DNA of 7,807 bases from Thermogutta sp. Lineage in GTDB: Bacteria > Planctomycetota > Planctomycetia > Pirellulales > Thermoguttaceae. The notes below the pieces were generated by a model that saw nothing but the letters and a program-made list of their open reading frames with translations, was not told where the DNA came from and did no database searches. Below are positions 5,113-7,807 of this stretch, piece after piece. Each line of letters begins with the position of its first letter. The first letter of the stretch is position 1. Position numbers and translations under genes: made by a program. The stretch spans positions 1 to 7,807 of the forward strand of contig JAAZNR010000020.1 of assembly GCA_012798155.1 (NCBI GenBank). Reading direction: 5' to 3'.

Positions 5113-6336
5113 ATGGACAATGATGTGATTCTCGAAACGGTATCGCCGGCTTCGATCTCGGAGGCGGCGGAGGTCATCGCCGAAGCCGCCCAAGGGAGAC
5201 GCTCGGTGTATGCTCGCGGAGCCGGCACCCATTTCGAGTACGGTTGCCCGCCCAGCCGTGCCGGTTTCGTGCTTTGCACCGACGGCCTGCAAGACGTGGC
5301 GGATTACTCGTATCGCGACTTGACCATTACCGTGGGTTGCGGTGTGAGCCTGAATCGATTGGGCGAGATTTTGGCGCAACAGTCGCAGTTCCTGCCCATC
5401 GATTCCATCTTTGGCGGCGAGGGCACCATCGGCGGAGCCGCGGCCTGGTCGCCGCCGGGGCCGCGGTCGTATCGCTGGGGCGCGCTGCGAGACTATGTGC
5501 TGGGAGTACGGGCGGTGGACGGGACGGGCCGCACGTTCCATGCCGGAGGCAAGGTCGTGAAAAACGCGGCCGGCTACAACCTCACGCGGCTCCTGACCGG
5601 CTCTTGGGGGACCTTGGCCCTGATCGTGGAAATGACCCTGATGGTGCGCCCGCTCCACGAGCGATCGCGTCTCCTGAGTTGGGTGGTGACGAAGAGGGAT
5701 GACCTTCAGCGGCTGCTGGATTGTTTGGTTACCGGCCGCAGCGAGCCGTCGGCCATCGAGGTCCTGGCCGGGCCGCGCTGGGGACGCGATCGCTTCCTGC
5801 GGGTCGCCGATGATCCCTGGGAGTGCCGCGTGGTGACCGTTCACGAAGGCTCGGCGGGCGAAGTGGACGCCTTCTGCGATGAATTGCGGCGAGAATTGTC
5901 GGAGGCGGGCTTGAAGATGGGAGAAGAACTTCCCGCGGACTGCTACGCCTCGCTTTCCAACTTCCTCGCCGATGTCCCAAAATCGCAATCCGTGTACGAG
6001 TTGGCCGTCCGGCCGAGTCGCGTGGTCGCGGCCCTGGAGCAGTTGCGAAGCCTGCGGCCGCATGCGTCGTTGATTGGCCACGCCGGACTGGGCAAGATTT
6101 TCGTCTTCGCGGACGAGGACGCCGGCGTGACGCCCGAGGTCATTGTGCGTTTGCGTGCTGCGATGGCGCCTTTGGGCGGGCATGTGACCGTCTTACGGTA
6201 CCCGTGGGATCAAGCCTGGAATCGCTCGGTCATTTGGGGGCCGCACGGCCCGGCCTCGCGCTACATGCAGGGATTGAAGGACCAGTTCGATCCGCACAAC
6301 ATCCTTAATCCCGGCCGGTACGTCTTCCCGCCGTAG
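5113..6336 (+). CDS. glcE: glycolate oxidase FAD-binding subunit GlcE
   Basis: The 407-residue protein is the second, shorter FAD-domain subunit of GlcDEF. It shows a reduced PP-loop, ARGAGTH (34-40); an FGGEGTIGG segment (100-108) where GlcD has CTIGGNIA; and the characteristic GlcE stretch GGKVVKNAAGYNLTRLLTGS (145-164) followed by WGTLALIVEMTL. The C-terminus ends FDPHNILNPGRY (392-403), the usual end of this family. It lacks the HAGDGNIH and AEHGVG motifs of GlcD, as expected for a non-catalytic or accessory FAD subunit. The ATG at 5113 is the only credible start: the frame stays open upstream towards glcD, but I found no ATG, GTG or TTG there. The Shine-Dalgarno is weak. It sits 103 nt after glcD and 103 nt before glcF, consistent with one operon though looser than the tightly spaced or overlapping arrangements often seen. 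Confidence 0.92.
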   Translation: MDNDVILETVSPASISEAAEVIAEAAQGRRSVYARGAGTHFEYGCPPSRAGFVLCTDGLQDVADYSYRDLTITVGCGVSLNRLGEILAQQSQFLPIDSIFGGEGTIGGAAAWSPPGPRSYRWGALRDYVLGVRAVDGTGRTFHAGGKVVKNAAGYNLTRLLTGSWGTLALIVEMTLMVRPLHERSRLLSWVVTKRDDLQRLLDCLVTGRSEPSAIEVLAGPRWGRDRFLRVADDPWECRVVTVHEGSAGEVDAFCDELRRELSEAGLKMGEELPADCYASLSNFLADVPKSQSVYELAVRPSRVVAALEQLRSLRPHASLIGHAGLGKIFVFADEDAGVTPEVIVRLRAAMAPLGGHVTVLRYPWDQAWNRSVIWGPHGPASRYMQGLKDQFDPHNILNPGRYVFPP

Positions 6337-6439
6337 TTTTGGAGAGCGGCCGGACCCGGAACCGTCCCGGCGGATCGAACCTTCGCGTGCATCACCCGTC
6401 CCTTGTAATTCCGTTTCTCGAATCGAGTTTCCGAGGCGC

Positions 6440-7807
6440 ATGAAGACCCCAGCCCCCCCACTTCCAGCCGTGTCCGGCGATGACAAGCCCGGCCGGGCGC
6501 CGCCTTTGCCGGTAACCATTCCCGAGGATCGAATCCTGAGTTGCGTTCATTGCGGGCTGTGCACGGCGGCGTGTCCCACCTACACGCTCTTGGGCGACGA
6601 AAACGACGGTCCGCGAGGGCGGATCTATCTGATGCGGGCTGTCACGCAGGGGCGCGTGCCGGTCACGGAATGCGTGCAGACTCATTTGGATCGGTGTCTG
6701 GACTGCCGGGCGTGCGAGACGGCTTGTCCGTCGGGGGTGGAGTATAGTCGAATTCTCGAGCCGTTCCGGCTGGCGACGGCCCAAGTCCGGCCGGCTTGGA
6801 AACGCCGTACGGACTGGTTTCGTCAACTGGTACTGTTGCGGATTTTTCCCTACCCGGATCGAATACGCCGGGCTTTGATCCCGGTACGCCTGCTCCAGAA
6901 GGCGGGCCTGTATGAACCGCTGGAACGGATGGGCCTTTGGGACTTGTTCCCCCCGCGCTTGAGGGCCATGCTGACCTTGGTGAACGCGCCGGTGCCATCC
7001 GGTCCCCCTTTGCCGGGCTTTCTGCCGGCGAAAGGACGCCGCCGGGCGAGGGTCGCCTTCTTCGTCGGATGCGTGGCCGATGCCATGTTCCGGCACATCC
7101 ACTGGGCGACGATCCGCGTGCTCCAAGAAAACGGTTGCGACGTGTTGGTCCCCGACCATCAGGCGTGTTGCGGCGCCATTCATTATCACGCGGGGGAAGA
7201 AGACGGGGCGCGACGATTGGCGGATCAAAACGTCCGCGCGTTCCCCGTCGACGACGTGGACGCCGTGATCGTCAACCATGCGGGCTGCGGCGCGATGCTG
7301 AAGGAGTACGGCCATTACTGGCATGATGACCGCACGGCCGAACGCACGAAGTTCGCGGAAAAGGTTCGGGATATCAACGAGTTCTTGGACCGGCTGGGTT
7401 TCATCCCGCCGATCCATGCGGTCGACGTGACGGTAGCGTACCACGACGCTTGCCATTTGGCGCACGCGCAACGGATCGTCGAGGAGCCGCGACGTCTCCT
7501 CAGCCAGATCCCCGGCCTGCGATTGATTCCGCTTCCCGAGAGCGACATGTGTTGCGGTTCCGCGGGGAGCTATAATCTGTTCCACCACGACTTGGCGTCG
7601 CGTTTGGGAAGTCGCAAGCTGGAAAACATCTTGCGGACGGGGGCCGACATGGTGCTGGCGTCCAACGCCGGTTGCCTGCTCCAGATCGAACGCGAGGTCC
7701 GACGCGCGAGAGCGCCCGTCGCCGTGCTCCATCCCATGGAATTGCTTGACGCCTGCTACCGCGGGGAGAAACCGCGGGGTGTCGGCCGAACCGGTGGGAA
7801 CGGTCGC
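6440..7807 (+). CDS. glcF: glycolate oxidase iron-sulfur subunit GlcF (C-terminus cut by right edge)
   Basis: The frame from ATG 6440 is open to the window end, giving 456 residues without a stop. GlcF passes electrons from the FAD subunits towards the quinone pool at the membrane. It has two ferredoxin-type 4Fe-4S motifs, CVHCGLCTAACP (35-46) and CLDCRACETACP (86-97), each with four cysteines. Two CCG domains follow: C211 with CCG at 243-245, then HDACH (335-339) with CCG at 371-373, plus AGCG (281-284) and AGC (410-412). HDACHLAHAQ is typical of GlcF. AVLHPMELLDACY (428-440) is the usual C-terminal end, so probably only a few residues are missing. GAGG lies 3 nt before the ATG, which is close. 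The Pro-rich first 25 residues precede the conserved core and may be variable, or the true start may be slightly downstream. I see no signal peptide or membrane helix. Confidence 0.93.
   Translation, partial: MKTPAPPLPAVSGDDKPGRAPPLPVTIPEDRILSCVHCGLCTAACPTYTLLGDENDGPRGRIYLMRAVTQGRVPVTECVQTHLDRCLDCRACETACPSGVEYSRILEPFRLATAQVRPAWKRRTDWFRQLVLLRIFPYPDRIRRALIPVRLLQKAGLYEPLERMGLWDLFPPRLRAMLTLVNAPVPSGPPLPGFLPAKGRRRARVAFFVGCVADAMFRHIHWATIRVLQENGCDVLVPDHQACCGAIHYHAGEEDGARRLADQNVRAFPVDDVDAVIVNHAGCGAMLKEYGHYWHDDRTAERTKFAEKVRDINEFLDRLGFIPPIHAVDVTVAYHDACHLAHAQRIVEEPRRLLSQIPGLRLIPLPESDMCCGSAGSYNLFHHDLASRLGSRKLENILRTGADMVLASNAGCLLQIEREVRRARAPVAVLHPMELLDACYRGEKPRGVGRTGGNGR

Noticed and set aside
4362..5279. 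305-codon minus-strand open frame opposite the end of glcD and start of glcE
   Set aside because: It spans two well-supported plus-strand genes and has no recognisable motif.
5107..6183. 358-codon minus-strand open frame opposite glcE
   Set aside because: Shadow of glcE; no domain or ribosome-binding site supports it.
6392..7732. 446-codon minus-strand open frame opposite glcF
   Set aside because: The plus strand encodes a clear GlcF with intact Fe-S and CCG motifs. The antisense product is Arg/His/Gln-rich with no family features.
1..7807. CRISPR array, insertion sequence, tRNA or rRNA genes
   Set aside because: The 24-bp array has no unique spacers, no transposase is encoded, and no tRNA cloverleaf or rRNA segment was recognised in the gaps.

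Overview
The window looks like chromosomal DNA of a GC-rich bacterium. A member of the Planctomycetota is the best guess. That rests mainly on the truncated gene at the left edge, whose N-terminus resembles, from memory, GH10/xylanase-like proteins common in that phylum; the other genes are too widespread to decide. There are no tRNA or rRNA genes, insertion sequences or CRISPR arrays.

Layout. Positions 1-446 (minus) hold the N-terminal part of the GH10-like gene, running off the left edge. Positions 533-2404 (minus) hold a complete mnmG (gidA), the FAD-dependent tRNA wobble-uridine modification enzyme. A small inverted repeat lies between these two genes. Positions 2405-3052 form a 648-base divergent gap with no convincing gene. 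It is unusually rich in short repeats: a 3 x 24-bp tandem array next to the mnmG start, inverted partial copies of it, a 15-bp dyad, a heptamer repeat and a second set of 24-nt-spaced repeats.

On the plus strand four genes follow. The first is a short MTH1187/YkoF-type thiamine-binding protein (3053-3361) with a GTG start and a strong Shine-Dalgarno. The other three are glcD (3510-5009), glcE (5113-6336) and glcF (6440 to the right edge, probably missing only a few residues). GlcD and GlcE are the two FAD-domain subunits and GlcF the iron-sulfur subunit of a GlcDEF-type glycolate oxidase (alternatively a related 2-hydroxyacid dehydrogenase). The expected reaction is glycolate to glyoxylate, with electrons passing from FAD through the Fe-S clusters of GlcF to the respiratory chain.

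The genes are conventional and I do not see a clearly new system. The material most worth a second look is the repeat-rich gap between mnmG and the thiamine-binding gene. The two edge genes (GH10-like and glcF) have no stop codon inside the window.
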